Positions 1 to 10,166 are shown, numbered from the stretch's first letter. The stretch: 64,000 bases of DNA from CAWARU01 sp963784575 (GCA_963784575.1 CAWARU010000001.1:248001-312000), one strand, 5' to 3'. Made by a program: numbers and translations. Notes: generated by a model not told the origin, from the letters alone.

Positions 1-832
1 CTGCTTATGGCCAAGTAAGGGCAGCCAATGAGTTGACCAAAAAAGGCATAAACATTTCAGCAAGTGGAATAAGGCTAATTTGGGTAAGAAACAATCTTGA
101 AACTCTAAAGAAGCGTCTAAAAGCTCTGGAATCTAAAGTAGCTAATGAAGGGATCATTCTAACAGAATCTCAACTGCTAGCCTTAGAAAAAGCTAAAGCT
201 GAGAAAGAAGCCCATGGTGAAATCGAAAGTGAACATCCTGGTTACTTAGGAGCTCAAGACACTTATTATGTAGGCACAATAAAAGGAATTGGTAGGATTT
301 ATCAACAGACCTTTATTGATACCTACTCGAGAGTAGCCTTTGCTAAAGTATATACTGAGAAAACTGCAATCACAGCAGCAGATATGCTGAATGATAAAGT
401 TATTCCCTGGTTTGAGCAGCAAGAAATTCCACTGTTAAGGGTTTTGACGGACAGAGGGACTGAATATTGCGGCAAAGTTGAACATCACGCCTATCAATTA
501 TATTTGGCTGTAGAAAACATTGATCATTCTAAAACGAGAGCACGACATCCTCAAACGAATGGGATTTGCGAACGGCTAAATAGAACTATAAAGAGGAATT
601 CTATAACGTGAGCTTTAGGAAACGAATTTATCAGTCTATTGAAGCAATTCAAGAAGATCTTGATAAGTGGCTCCATGATTATAATAACTTGCGTCCTCAC
701 TCTGGAAAATATTGCTATGGTAATACCCCTATGCAAACATTTTTGGAGACAAAGAGTATTGCGCAGGAAAAAAATTATGGTAGCATAGAAGAGATATCAG
801 ACAGTTCGACCTATTTGGACAAAGCTGCCTGA
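1..832 (+). pseudogene. IS481-family transposase, 5' end outside window, frameshifted
   Basis: The frame is open from the first bases of the window, so the gene starts to the left. The protein has an integrase-core (rve) fold with DDE residues visible in TFIDTYSR, TDRGTEYCG and NGICERLNRT. Near position 592 the frame breaks: frame one stops at 611, while a second frame continues as KEEFYNVSFRKRIYQ and ends at 832. Restoring one A in the ATAAAG run joins the two parts into the usual TIKEEFY motif of this family. The element sits inside copB, whose remnant resumes about 60 bp downstream. Probably inactive. Confidence 0.85.
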
Positions 833-892
833 TAAAGTAACGAGTGTCAGATCAAATGCTGATTTTTACAATTTTGGGCAATTAAGGGTGGG

Positions 893-1303
893 GTAAATTA
901 TTTTTACAGACCAGCAAAAAAACCCTATTGGCAGCCGGGAATCGGCATAGAAGGCTTGATGCCTTATTTCATTGATACCAATATTCGTCTTTACTTCCAT
1001 AGTGGTAGTGCAAAATTGGACACAATTTTCTCTCGAGACACACAACTTACCAACAACTTCTTTCTTAGAACAGGAATCAGAGGGATATTTGCCACAAAAA
1101 CAGTAATCAAAGATGAGGTGGGTAGTGGCTTCAACCAGATTAGATATACTGTGCGACCGTTTTATAGATTAACCACAAATATATTCTTATTTGTAGAATA
1201 TGAGCATACCCATGACTACGGAGCATTTAAAAGAATTCAACGCAATGCAAACGAATTAACTAAAGAAGATGTAGTAACATTGGGCGTTTCTCTTATATTT
1301 TAA
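893..1303 (+). pseudogene. copB: copB fragment (copper resistance outer-membrane protein), C-terminal part
   Basis: The reading frame is open before the first start codon and gives NYFYRPAKKPYWQPGIGIEG, followed by alternating beta-strand sequence ending in LGVSLIF with a terminal aromatic residue. That is the C-terminal beta-barrel half of the CopB family, outer-membrane proteins of copper resistance operons. The N-terminal half is missing because the IS481-type element is inserted directly upstream. The exact junction lies near 880-895. No start codon or ribosome binding site supports independent expression. Confidence 0.75.
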
Positions 1304-1318
1304 TAGAGCCGTCCCTAC

Positions 1319-1711
1319 TTATAATGAATCAAGCACACGTTTTAATTTCTGATTCGCCTCATCGGCTAAGGTTGAAAGTCCAGGTTTATCTACTAAATTT
1401 GCAATAACATTGGGATCCAAGATTTCAACATTTACCTTGTTATCTTCTCCTGTTCTTACCACGACATTACAGGGCAGCAATAGTCCAATTGAAGGTTCTA
1501 TTTCTAATGCTCGATGTGCAAGATTCGGATTACAAGCACCTAAAACACGATACGGTGGAGAATCTAAACTTAGCTTTTTCTTAAGCGTTGCTGCCACATC
1601 AATATCTGAAAGCACTCCAAAGCCCTCTTGTTGTAATGCTTGAGTTACTCTATCAATCGTATCCTCAAACGAATAATTAACAGTCTTGCCAAAACCGTAT
1701 TTATTTTTCAT
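1319..1711 (-). CDS. DUF302 domain protein
   Basis: A 130-residue soluble protein with the DUF302 pattern: an N-terminal FEDTIDRVTQALQQEGFGVL segment, a central YRVLGACNPNLAHRAL, then a hydrophobic LLLPCNVVVR strand. DUF302 proteins are small cytosolic proteins often encoded in heavy-metal or sulfur-related clusters; their activity is not established. There is no visible signal peptide. The gene lies convergent to the copB remnant and upstream of a broken ABC exporter gene in this decayed metal island. The start is ATG with a GGAGG-like site just upstream. It appears intact. Confidence 0.85.
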   Translation of the reverse strand: MKNKYGFGKTVNYSFEDTIDRVTQALQQEGFGVLSDIDVAATLKKKLSLDSPPYRVLGACNPNLAHRALEIEPSIGLLLPCNVVVRTGEDNKVNVEILDPNVIANLVDKPGLSTLADEANQKLKRVLDSL

Positions 1712-1865
1712 TAATCCTCCTTCGATAACAAGAAATAATAACCGTAAACTTAGTTATAATTATAGTGCTTAAAATTGAACATGAATACTCAAATGTTTAA
1801 TAGGAGGTATGTCGTGTTCATATATAAATAATAAGGTCATATTTTAATTGCTGAATATCTTAAAT

Positions 1866-2608
1866 TCAATTTGACTCAACCAATTCTTTTTCCAAATCTA
1901 ATGATGTTTCCCTATTTATTTCCTTATCGAATAAATTGCTTAGGTAACTATCAGATATTTTGCCATTTGAAATATGGATAATCTTTTTTGCTTGTTTCGC
2001 CACTTCCAAATCATGAGTGACGAGAATTATTGTCTTTCCTTGCTCCTTCAGCTTTGTCAAAAACTCCATGACACTTCTACATGTTTCACTATCTAAATTG
2101 CCTGTAGGCTCATCTGCCAATATAATTTTGGGATTGTTTGCCAGCATGCGAGCAAGAGCTATTCTTTGTTGCTGTCCAACACTTAATTCATTTGGTTTAT
2201 GGAGAAGCCTATCACCTAATCCCACAAGATCCAACAATTCTACTGCCCTTTCTTTTTGTAATTTTTCACCCATTCCATTTAATAGCAATGGTAATTGAAC
2301 ATTTTGCAAAGCGGTTAAATATGGGATCAAATTGAATGTTTGGAAAACGAAACCAATTTTTTTCTTTCGTATAGCCGCTCTATCTGCATGATTTAAATCA
2401 TATAAGGAAGTTCCATCTATGTAGATCCCTCCGTCTGAAGGTGATAACATTTCCCCTAACACAAGAAGTAAAGAACTTTTCCCGCTTCCACTTTTACCTA
2501 CAATAGAGATAAAATCACCTGAGGCTATTTCAAATGATATTCCATCAATAGCAGAAATATTTTTATCTCCTTTTTTATATCTTTTAAAAATATATTTACT
2601 GTAATCAT
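1866..2608 (-). pseudogene. ABC transporter ATP-binding protein (MacB/LolD type), frameshifted near the start
   Basis: From the ATG at 2608 the frame gives MITV and then loses register. The correct frame resumes as KYIFKRYKKGDKNISAIDG and continues through Walker A (GKSGSGKSS), Q-loop, signature LSVGQQQR, Walker B (IILADEPTG) and the H-loop. One missing A in GTAAATAT (near 2598) explains the break. The next start in the good frame (2462) would lose Walker A, so the protein is probably dead. It is a paralogue of the intact ATPase at 39039-39791. The permease fragment lies immediately upstream, as in the intact operon. Confidence 0.8.
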
Positions 2609-2610
2609 CA

Positions 2611-2891
2611 TTAAGTTTCCTGTAAAGCTAAACGTGGATCAATACGTGTTGCATATCTTGCGGGAAAATAACTAGCAATCGTGGAAATTGAAGTTGATAT
2701 TATCAATGACCAAATAATTAAATAAGGTACCGGTAATACTGGAATGCCCGCAATTAATGGACCTAAAATAATTCCAAGAAGTGTTCCTATAACATATCCA
2801 CCGATTCCTCCGATAAATCCTAATATAAATGCCTTGGTAATGAATATTCTTAAAATATTAGAGGATCTAGCACCTAAAGCAACTAGAACAA
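2611..2891 (-). pseudogene. FtsX/MacB-type ABC permease, C-terminal fragment
   Basis: About 94 residues match the C-terminal third of the permease at 37816-39036: VALGARSSNILRIF, then the GGIGGYVIGTLLGIILGP helix and the conserved tail SYFPARYATRIDPRLAL. The N-terminal periplasmic domain is absent. Upstream of residue VALGA the same open frame encodes beta-CASP metallohydrolase sequence (next entry), so the two genes have been joined in frame at about 2891. It stops two bases before the ATPase start, keeping the original operon order. Confidence 0.8.
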
Positions 2892-3835
2892 TGGTGTTTA
2901 TATAAGTAGCTATACTTCCAAATTGATAGCCTTCTTCTTCACTCATTCGGTATTCATCTTTATATTGACAAAAGATTTTTGTTGAATTAATTGCCATAGG
3001 ACTATCTAGAAAAATAGGAATGTTCAGTATTGATCGGGTTTCTCTAAGCTTGTAAAGTAAGTATAAAATGCTTTGAGCACGTCCGACAGCAAATGCTGGA
3101 ATAATAACGGCTCCAACTCGGTTTACAGTTTTATTAATAATGTCACAAAGCTTTTTGCTAGGATCGGAGTTATCATGAGCTCGATCACCATAGGTTGATT
3201 CAAGAATTAAATAATCTGCCTCTTTGATATTTCGGGAGGCTCCATTACAGGATCATGAAAACGTCCCATGTCTCCTGTGAATACAATAATTTTATTTTTA
3301 TATTCTATTTCAATAAAAGAGGCACCTAAAATATGGCCTGCATGTCTAAACCTAAAACTAAAACTAAAACTAAAACTATCATATAAATTAAATGGTTTCC
3401 CGAAGGGTAGTGTAGTAAATTGCTTCAGAGCAGTTGTTGCATCGTTTTTGGTATATAGGTATATAAAGGTAGGACAGGGTGATGTTTTGAAAAGCTATGA
3501 AGATTCGCATAGTAAGCTTCTTCCTCTAATAAATGACCACAATCAGGAAGCAGAATAGAGCATAGATCCCTTGTACCCAGAGACGTTTATACTGTACCAC
3601 GAAAACCATTTTTTACTAGTAAAGGCAAATATCCTGAATGATCTATATGGGCATGGGTCAAAATTACGGCATCAATATGTTTTGGGTTGATTGGAAATGG
3701 CTGCCAATTGCGCAATCTAAGCTTTTTTAAGCCCTGGAAAAGCCCGCAGTCAATCAAGACGTGATGTTTTCCAAACGTAAGTAAGTATTTCGAGCCCGTG
3801 ACAGTTTGAGTGGCACCTAAAAATGTAATGTGCAT
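2892..3835 (-). pseudogene. Metallo-beta-lactamase/beta-CASP exonuclease-like gene, multiply frameshifted and truncated
   Basis: The start at 3835 gives MHITFLGATQTVTGSKYLL and the metal-binding HAHIDHSG motif, then breaks after about 82 residues. Further segments in other frames recover DLCSILLPDCGHLLEEEAYY, DATTALKQFTTLPFGKPF, RHAGHILGAS, FTGDMGRFHDPVMEPPE, LILESTYGDR, VIIPAFAVGRAQ and IPIFLDSPMAINSTKIF. Together these form the canonical order of an MBL-fold/beta-CASP (YSH1-like) nuclease. At least four frame changes separate them. The 3' end runs in frame into an ABC permease tail, so the last part of the gene was deleted. Confidence 0.8.
3352..3378 (+). repeat. Short tandem repeat, (CTAAAA)n
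   Basis: Four complete CTAAAA units plus a partial one lie inside the broken metallo-hydrolase gene. On the minus strand they encode an alternating Ser-Phe run just before the RHAGHILGAS motif. A six-base unit preserves frame, so its expansion would lengthen the protein without breaking it. Confidence 0.75.
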
Positions 3836-3979
3836 TTATTTCAGATTATAACTCCACCATAAAAGTAAAATTGTGCTGTGATCCCTCTTATAGTATAAGC
3901 ATTTTTTGGTATTAGCCTATATTAATTTCTATAATTATAAAGGATTTAAGAAATTGAAATTAAAGCGATATGTCTAGTT

Positions 3980-6058
3980 ATGAAAAAAAACCCGCATAGA
4001 GACTCTTTGATTCAAGAGAATGTTGATAAGCGCTGCATTCAATTGGCCAATGGCTGGTTAAAATATTGTTGTTGGTCAGAAGTCATTGTTTTTTCTTTTA
4101 CCATCATGATCTTATGGCCAGGCAAAAATCATCACCTTTTATTACTTTGGTATATTCCAGTGCTCACCTTTTGTTTTGTACGTTATGGAGGGGTACTCTA
4201 TTATCAATATTCTAAATCACACCATAATACAAAAAAATGGTTTAATTTGATTTGGATAAGTACTTTGATTGAAGGCTTAAGTTGGGGACCTGTGGGATCG
4301 ATTCTTATGCCAAATCCTGTTATGGATCCAATCTTAGTATTATCCATCATTCTTCTTATGGTTGCAGTTATTAATGTAACAGCTGTGATTTATTCCCCAC
4401 TTAAAAATATTTATTTATTAATCCTAATACCGGCATATCTTCCCCATATTATTTGGTTATTTTACATGGGAGGAATATATAGGTGGGTAAGCTTCATGGC
4501 CACTGTTTATTTTTTTCTTTTGATTTCTTTATCTTCTTACATTCATAAATATATCTCATCTACCATTAGATTACAATTGGAAAATATGGATTTGATTCAG
4601 GGGTTGACAGATACCAAACAAGAATTAGAATCCTCAAATCAAAATTTACAGGAAGATATTACTAGGAGAGAAATGGAACAAGTCTGCTTACAATCTTTAG
4701 TTCGACCCAATCGTTTTACTGTGGAAGTTTTCAAAGAAGTGTTACAACACATTTGTAAAACATTTCATTGGCGCATGGGCGTTATTTGGTATTTCTCATC
4801 AGATCAAGAGAAAATTCACCGGGAAGCCATCTGGTCTCACGATCCAGAAACATTAGAAAAATATTTAACTTATATCCCTGAGAATACCCAATTGGCAAAA
4901 AAACATTTTTTTGCTCGTGAAATTCTTAAAAATCCCAGAAAATCAATCATAGAGATACAAAATATTACCCAAAACGAATACAAAGATTTTAGTCAACAGT
5001 TGGGCATCCAATTCGGATTTGGTTTTCCAATCTTTATTGATAAAGAAATTGTTGCTTTTCTAGATTTTGCTGGCGGCCATAAATCATTAAAAGATGAAGA
5101 CTTAAAAAGTATTTTATCTATCAGCCATCAATTGGGTCTGTATCTAAAACAAAAACAAACTGAAGCGAAAGAAGAAGCTTTGAATAAACAATTGATTTCT
5201 ACAGCACGTCAGGTAGGTATGTCTGATATTGCCGTGAGCATTTTGCATAATATTGGAAATCTATTGAATAGTGTTAATGTCACCGTTAATATTTTGCTGG
5301 AAAAATTACAGAGATCTAAATTGCTTAATGTATTCATTGAAATAAATCAACAATTAAAAACACATGCTCATGATTTAGAACGCTATTTAACGGAAGGTCA
5401 AAATAGAAAAATTTTACTTAAATACTTCGACTTGTTGGAACATGCCATCCACGATGAACGTGCTGAAATTGTGAATGATCTAAAATCGTTACATGATAAC
5501 TTACAACATATCAAGGACATCGTTGTCATGCAGAATGCTTTTAGTACCGTCGTTGGGATGATCGAACCTATTTCTTTAGAAGAACAACTTGAGGAAACCA
5601 TTAAAATGATTGGGTTTAATGAAAGCTATACTATTGAACGCAATTATGAAAAATTTGACACAATACTTTTATTAGATAAAATCAAATTCTTGAAAATATT
5701 AGCGAATCTTATACGGAATGCTAAGGATGCCATCATTGAATCCAAAACAGAAGTCAAGAAATTAAAACTTAGCGTACGAAAAAAAGCGGATCATTTTATT
5801 GAAATCAAAGTGATTGACAATGGTATTGGTATTCCTCCTAAAAATTTAACTAGGATTTTTTCCTTTGGTTTTACAACAAAGCGGGGGGGGCATGGGTTCG
5901 GCTTGCATAACTCAATTTTATTGGCTAAAGAACTGGGTGGAACTTTATCTGTGACGAGTGAAGGGTTATATAAAGGATCGATCTTCACTCTCAAATTCCC
6001 CTGTCAATTACAGGAAAATAAGGACAAACATGCGTACAATAGCAATATTGATTGTTGA
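3980..6058 (+). CDS. Membrane sensor histidine kinase with GAF-like domain
   Basis: The 692-residue protein has about six N-terminal membrane segments (roughly residues 33-190), a coiled coil (200-230), a GAF-like domain (230-400), and a histidine kinase core. The phosphoacceptor histidine is in SILHNIGNLLNSVNV (about residue 423). The ATPase shows the N box NLIRNAKDAI, the G1 box DNGIGIPP, an F box and the G2 box GGHGFGLH. Its 3' end overlaps the response regulator start by 29 bases, so the two are co-transcribed and probably form a cognate pair. The input signal is not evident. It appears intact. Confidence 0.88.
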   Translation: MKKNPHRDSLIQENVDKRCIQLANGWLKYCCWSEVIVFSFTIMILWPGKNHHLLLLWYIPVLTFCFVRYGGVLYYQYSKSHHNTKKWFNLIWISTLIEGLSWGPVGSILMPNPVMDPILVLSIILLMVAVINVTAVIYSPLKNIYLLILIPAYLPHIIWLFYMGGIYRWVSFMATVYFFLLISLSSYIHKYISSTIRLQLENMDLIQGLTDTKQELESSNQNLQEDITRREMEQVCLQSLVRPNRFTVEVFKEVLQHICKTFHWRMGVIWYFSSDQEKIHREAIWSHDPETLEKYLTYIPENTQLAKKHFFAREILKNPRKSIIEIQNITQNEYKDFSQQLGIQFGFGFPIFIDKEIVAFLDFAGGHKSLKDEDLKSILSISHQLGLYLKQKQTEAKEEALNKQLISTARQVGMSDIAVSILHNIGNLLNSVNVTVNILLEKLQRSKLLNVFIEINQQLKTHAHDLERYLTEGQNRKILLKYFDLLEHAIHDERAEIVNDLKSLHDNLQHIKDIVVMQNAFSTVVGMIEPISLEEQLEETIKMIGFNESYTIERNYEKFDTILLLDKIKFLKILANLIRNAKDAIIESKTEVKKLKLSVRKKADHFIEIKVIDNGIGIPPKNLTRIFSFGFTTKRGGHGFGLHNSILLAKELGGTLSVTSEGLYKGSIFTLKFPCQLQENKDKHAYNSNIDC

Positions 6059-8243
6059 TGATAATCCATCGATTCATATCGATTTTAGGAAAATCCTTCA
6101 ATCACAAACAGAAACAGCAGATGAGTTAGAAGAAATTCAAGAAACTATTTTGGGAAATCCTCACATTGAGAGCGAGTATGAGTTTGATATTGATTCTGCC
6201 TATCAAGGCGAAGAAGCATTACGTTTAATACAACAAAAATTGACAAAAAACCAACATTACTCCTTGGCATTTGTAGATATTAGAATGCCACCAGGAATCG
6301 ATGGAGTGGAAACAACTCGACATATTTGGGAAATCGATCCCGACATTCAGATTGTCATTTGCACAGCCTATTCTGATTATTCGTGGGAAGAATTAAATAA
6401 TAGATTAAAGAAAGCGGGTAGTTTTCTGATACTTAAAAAGCCCTTTGAAAACATTGAGGTATTACAGTTCACTTATGCATTAAGTAAAAAATGGGAACTC
6501 AATCAACAATTACAGTGCCATCTTCACAATTTAGAAAAGCTAGTAGAAGAACGCACCCTGGAGCTAAAGAAAAATTTATCAGCTTTGCGAGCTACTCTAG
6601 AAGCTACCTCAGATGGTATTTTATCGGTAGATTTAAAACAAAGGATTAACTTTTATAATCAGAGGTGTCTTAAAATTTTGAACATTTCTAAAAATATTAT
6701 AGAAAGAGAAGATGATAATCTTGCGAGGCGTGAAGTTACCAGACAAATACTAGATGCTGAGCGTTTTATAAGCAAAGTTAAAGAAGCTTATACTGATTTT
6801 GGTCGAGAAATTCATGATGTGATTAATTTTAAAGATGGAAGAATTGTTGAATACTTTTCGATTCCACAATACATCGGTAATAAGGTTACTGGACGCGTAT
6901 TCAGTTTTCGAGAGGTCACCGATCAAAAAAGAATGGAAGATCAACTCATTCAACAAGCGACTCATGATACATTAACAGGACTTCATAACCGTGTGGTATT
7001 ATACGATCGTGTTCAACAATCCTTAGCTAGCGCAAAACTAAATGGTTATATTGTAGCAATATTATACCTTGATCTCGACAATTTTAAATTAATGAATGAT
7101 ACTTTAGGCCGTGATGTTGGGGATGAGGTTCTAAAATACATTGCAAACATTTTGCGAGATTCAATTCGGGAAAATGATACAATTGCCCGTATAGGGGGCG
7201 ATGAATTCGTAATAGTAATCCCGGATTTAAAAAAAATAGATGCGGTTATCCCTATTTGTCAAAAAATACTCAAAGCAGTGTCTGAACCTTTTAACATAGA
7301 GAATCAATCATTGTCATTAACTACCAGTATTGGGATCAGTGTTTTTCCCAAAAACGGGAGCGACAGTGAATCCCTGATTAGGAATGCCAATGCTGCCAAA
7401 CAAAACTGTAAGCACTCAGGACAAAATAACTTTGCATTCTTTACCTCGGAAATGAACATTAATGCAATTAATCGATTGATGATGGAAAATAATTTACGTA
7501 GAGCCTTAGGAAATAATGAGTTTTTGCTGTACTATCAACCTTTGATTGAACTAAAAACGAACAAAATTATTGGTGTAGAAGCCTTGTTACGTTGGAAACA
7601 GCCAGAACATGGGTTCATCCAGCCAGAAAAATTTATTCCTATTGCAGAAGAAATCGGTATGATGTTACCCATCGGAGATTTTGTTCTGAATTCAGCCTGT
7701 CTTCAATCCGCTGCTTGGATAAAATTGGGATTGAACCCCATTCATATGTCTATTAATTTAACTGCAAATCATATCTCGCAATCTAACATTGTTGAAAAGA
7801 TTTCAAATCTTATTCAAAATAATAATTTAGACCCTAAATATCTTGATCTGGAAGTGACTGAAAGCATCATTATTGAAAATACCGATAGGGTGCTCCAAAT
7901 CATTCATGAACTCAAAAATACAGGCGTTAGTATTGTGATTGATGATTTTGGTACAGGATATTCCTCGTTAAGCTATTTAAATCGTCTGCCAATAGATAAA
8001 ATTAAAATTGATCGCTCATTCATTAATTTCGTTAGTCCCAATCCAAAGGATGTAATAGTGATATTGGCCATATTAACCATGACTAAAAGTCTGAACATAC
8101 GTTCTTTAACTGAAGGTGTTGAAACAAAAGAACAATTGGAAATATTAAAACAACATGGCTGTGATGAAATTCAAAGCTATTATTTTTATCGGCCCATGAC
8201 AGTACAGGAGATAACGAAAGTTTTAAAAGACAATCAATCTTAA
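6030..8243 (+). CDS. Response regulator with REC, PAS, GGDEF and EAL domains (c-di-GMP turnover)
   Basis: The start is the ATG at 6030, with AAGGA seven bases upstream, giving about 737 residues. REC: IVDDNPS and phosphoacceptor Asp in FVDIRMPPG (about residue 82). A coiled linker and a PAS-like domain follow (about 190-300). The GGDEF domain has an intact RIGGDEF signature with an RxxD inhibitory site (REND) five residues before it. The EAL domain keeps EALLRW, the Glu of LEVTES, DDFGTGYSS and KIDRSF. Both diguanylate cyclase and phosphodiesterase sites therefore look competent, with output set by phosphorylation from the overlapping kinase. Confidence 0.9.
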   Translation: MRTIAILIVDDNPSIHIDFRKILQSQTETADELEEIQETILGNPHIESEYEFDIDSAYQGEEALRLIQQKLTKNQHYSLAFVDIRMPPGIDGVETTRHIWEIDPDIQIVICTAYSDYSWEELNNRLKKAGSFLILKKPFENIEVLQFTYALSKKWELNQQLQCHLHNLEKLVEERTLELKKNLSALRATLEATSDGILSVDLKQRINFYNQRCLKILNISKNIIEREDDNLARREVTRQILDAERFISKVKEAYTDFGREIHDVINFKDGRIVEYFSIPQYIGNKVTGRVFSFREVTDQKRMEDQLIQQATHDTLTGLHNRVVLYDRVQQSLASAKLNGYIVAILYLDLDNFKLMNDTLGRDVGDEVLKYIANILRDSIRENDTIARIGGDEFVIVIPDLKKIDAVIPICQKILKAVSEPFNIENQSLSLTTSIGISVFPKNGSDSESLIRNANAAKQNCKHSGQNNFAFFTSEMNINAINRLMMENNLRRALGNNEFLLYYQPLIELKTNKIIGVEALLRWKQPEHGFIQPEKFIPIAEEIGMMLPIGDFVLNSACLQSAAWIKLGLNPIHMSINLTANHISQSNIVEKISNLIQNNNLDPKYLDLEVTESIIIENTDRVLQIIHELKNTGVSIVIDDFGTGYSSLSYLNRLPIDKIKIDRSFINFVSPNPKDVIVILAILTMTKSLNIRSLTEGVETKEQLEILKQHGCDEIQSYYFYRPMTVQEITKVLKDNQS

Positions 8244-8298
8244 ACAAACGAAAGCGTTAGTTATATGACTTTTTAATTTATCGCCTTTAGGAATACTT

Positions 8299-8469
8299 AT
8301 GTCGTTTTTTGCAACCGTAATATTCATTTTGATTCTAATTTTATTAGGTATATTGCCAGCTTTACCTTTAAAGTCTTATAAATATATGTATGGCAGGATT
8401 ATTCTAGGTTTGATATTAATTACTATTTTAATCTTAATAATCTTCAAAAAAATCCCAATTTTCTTTTAA
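8299..8469 (+). CDS. Small DUF3309-like membrane protein, 56 residues
   Basis: ATG at 8299 with an AGGA site six bases upstream opens a 56-codon frame ending in TAA at 8469. The product has two hydrophobic helices: FFATVIFILILILLGILPAL, then a short polar turn with SYKYMYGR, then IILGLILITILILIIF. The layout (helix, LGxLPxxP turn, aromatic loop, helix) resembles the DUF3309 family of small inner-membrane proteins of unknown role. It sits 55 bp after the c-di-GMP regulator. It is too short for many gene finders. Confidence 0.6.
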   Translation: MSFFATVIFILILILLGILPALPLKSYKYMYGRIILGLILITILILIIFKKIPIFF

Positions 8470-8669
8470 AACAAATCAGAACTAATAGAGGAAAAAGCTT
8501 ACTATATATACTATAATCTCATAGATATTAATCTAAATTATCAATGAGTTAATGGATTTTTTTAGATTTTGGATTCAGTCGCTATTAAAATTTCAACGTC
8601 CAGAATAAAAAATACCCATCTGGATACGGAAATGAACAATCAGCTAAGGAATCAAGAAGTGCGCGTTTT

Positions 8670-10166
8670 ATGAATAATGGCAATTTTCACAATCTACTCC
8701 CTGATCAAACTGGGAAGGATTCGATACCTAAATCCTTGCAACGCTACAGAGACAGTTTTAATGAGAAAGAGTTAAATAGAATAGAGCATTTATTTATCCA
8801 AACTCATTTTTTCTTTCTCGCTATTGGATTAATAATTGTTTTTTTTCTTTTGTACTATGTTCCCATTATCAAGTTCGTAGACTATCTTATTTATGACTTG
8901 ATTATTCGACATACGACAAATACACTGCTCGCAAACTTAGTGATTACAGAGATTCCAGCAATACTTCTACTATTAATAATGCTTCTCATTGGAGTTGGTT
9001 CCTTAATATTATATTTTTACGCTTCAAATACAATCTCTATCCTGTTCACATTAGCACTTTCAACAGTCTATATAGCTGCCAGCGGGTTCTTTTTAATATA
9101 CATGAATATGAGGCTGCCTATTATTCCTATACTAATAACACAATATGGCGTCCTTCTCATATCTTCTCTCAAAAAAGTAAGTGATGGTGAGAAGATTGTT
9201 AGTGAAATTCTAGTAAATCTTTCGAAAAGGCTATACGAAACCATATTTCCAACCGATTTTTTTCTTGTTGAGAATTATTGGAAATATATAATTGTTATGA
9301 TAGAGCAAGTATTATCTTTAAAGCGAAGTATATTTTTAGAAAATATTTCAGGATATGATCGCGTTATCGAAATTGAGTCTTTACATTGTTCTTTAGAAGA
9401 TATTCAAGAAAAAAGACGTAAATATACGAGAATGCCCTATAGTACTGCCATTAAAGAAAACAACTTAATAGAAGTAAAAAATTATTTTAAAAACACCAAA
9501 GATGATGAAATGGAATTTCTTATTCCTTTTGTTTTTGAAAAACAAGTTCTGGGATTTTGGGCATTTACTGTAACACATGATCATTTTATACAAGATCCAA
9601 AATTTAAAGAAGTGATAAAAATGTATGCAGATGAGATAGCTAGATTATTATATCAAAGGCAAATTTATAATCAATATACGTCAAAGAATATATTTTGGAA
9701 AAAGCTATTTTCTTTCAAAAATACCAGACAATTATTTGGACGATTATATAGGTCATTCGCTATATTTGAAAAGGAATTAATCAATTTAGACTCCATTTTT
9801 TATCGCGTAAATTCCGCAGCAATTTACTATGACTTGTTTGGAAAAGTATTAAAAATAAATAACAGAATGATTGATATTTTACGTCAGGAAAACATTAGAC
9901 CTTTTGAAGTAACTATAATTGAATTAATTAAAACATTGACCAAATCTGATCCTATTGAAAGCAGAAGATATATGGAAGAAATCATTTTACAGCATCAACC
10001 CCGGCTAATTCCTATTAAGCTTGAAAAAGCTAAGCTCTCAGGTTACATAAAAATTCAAATCTTAAAAGAGCAATCGAGTCGAGTAGAAGAAACGGGAATA
10101 GCAACACCTTTTACGTTGTCGGGTATCTTATTAGAGATTATCGAAGTTCACGAAAATAAGGAATGA
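8670..10166 (+). CDS. Membrane protein with cytoplasmic GAF/PAS-like region, function unknown
   Basis: The 498-residue protein has an amphipathic N-terminus and four or five membrane helices between about residues 48 and 170. The spacing with FVDYLIYDLIIRH before the second helix resembles the tail of CHASE2-type sensors. A long cytoplasmic region follows, with a GAF-like stretch (about 190-330) and a PAS-like stretch near AAIYYDLFGKVLKINNRMIDIL (about 385-480). No kinase or cyclase motif is present. It lies 42 bp before the glycosyltransferase and probably shares its transcript, so a partner or regulator of that enzyme is an inference. Confidence 0.6.
   Translation: MNNGNFHNLLPDQTGKDSIPKSLQRYRDSFNEKELNRIEHLFIQTHFFFLAIGLIIVFFLLYYVPIIKFVDYLIYDLIIRHTTNTLLANLVITEIPAILLLLIMLLIGVGSLILYFYASNTISILFTLALSTVYIAASGFFLIYMNMRLPIIPILITQYGVLLISSLKKVSDGEKIVSEILVNLSKRLYETIFPTDFFLVENYWKYIIVMIEQVLSLKRSIFLENISGYDRVIEIESLHCSLEDIQEKRRKYTRMPYSTAIKENNLIEVKNYFKNTKDDEMEFLIPFVFEKQVLGFWAFTVTHDHFIQDPKFKEVIKMYADEIARLLYQRQIYNQYTSKNIFWKKLFSFKNTRQLFGRLYRSFAIFEKELINLDSIFYRVNSAAIYYDLFGKVLKINNRMIDILRQENIRPFEVTIIELIKTLTKSDPIESRRYMEEIILQHQPRLIPIKLEKAKLSGYIKIQILKEQSSRVEETGIATPFTLSGILLEIIEVHENKE

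Noticed and set aside
2017..2335. Plus-strand frames over the ABC ATPase.
   Set aside because: They are shadows of the ATPase pseudogene, whose Walker and signature motifs fix the strand.
3268..3558. A 96-residue plus frame with Lys-Leu repeats.
   Set aside because: It lies over the broken metallo-hydrolase, and the repeat is explained by the CTAAAA tandem array on the real coding strand.
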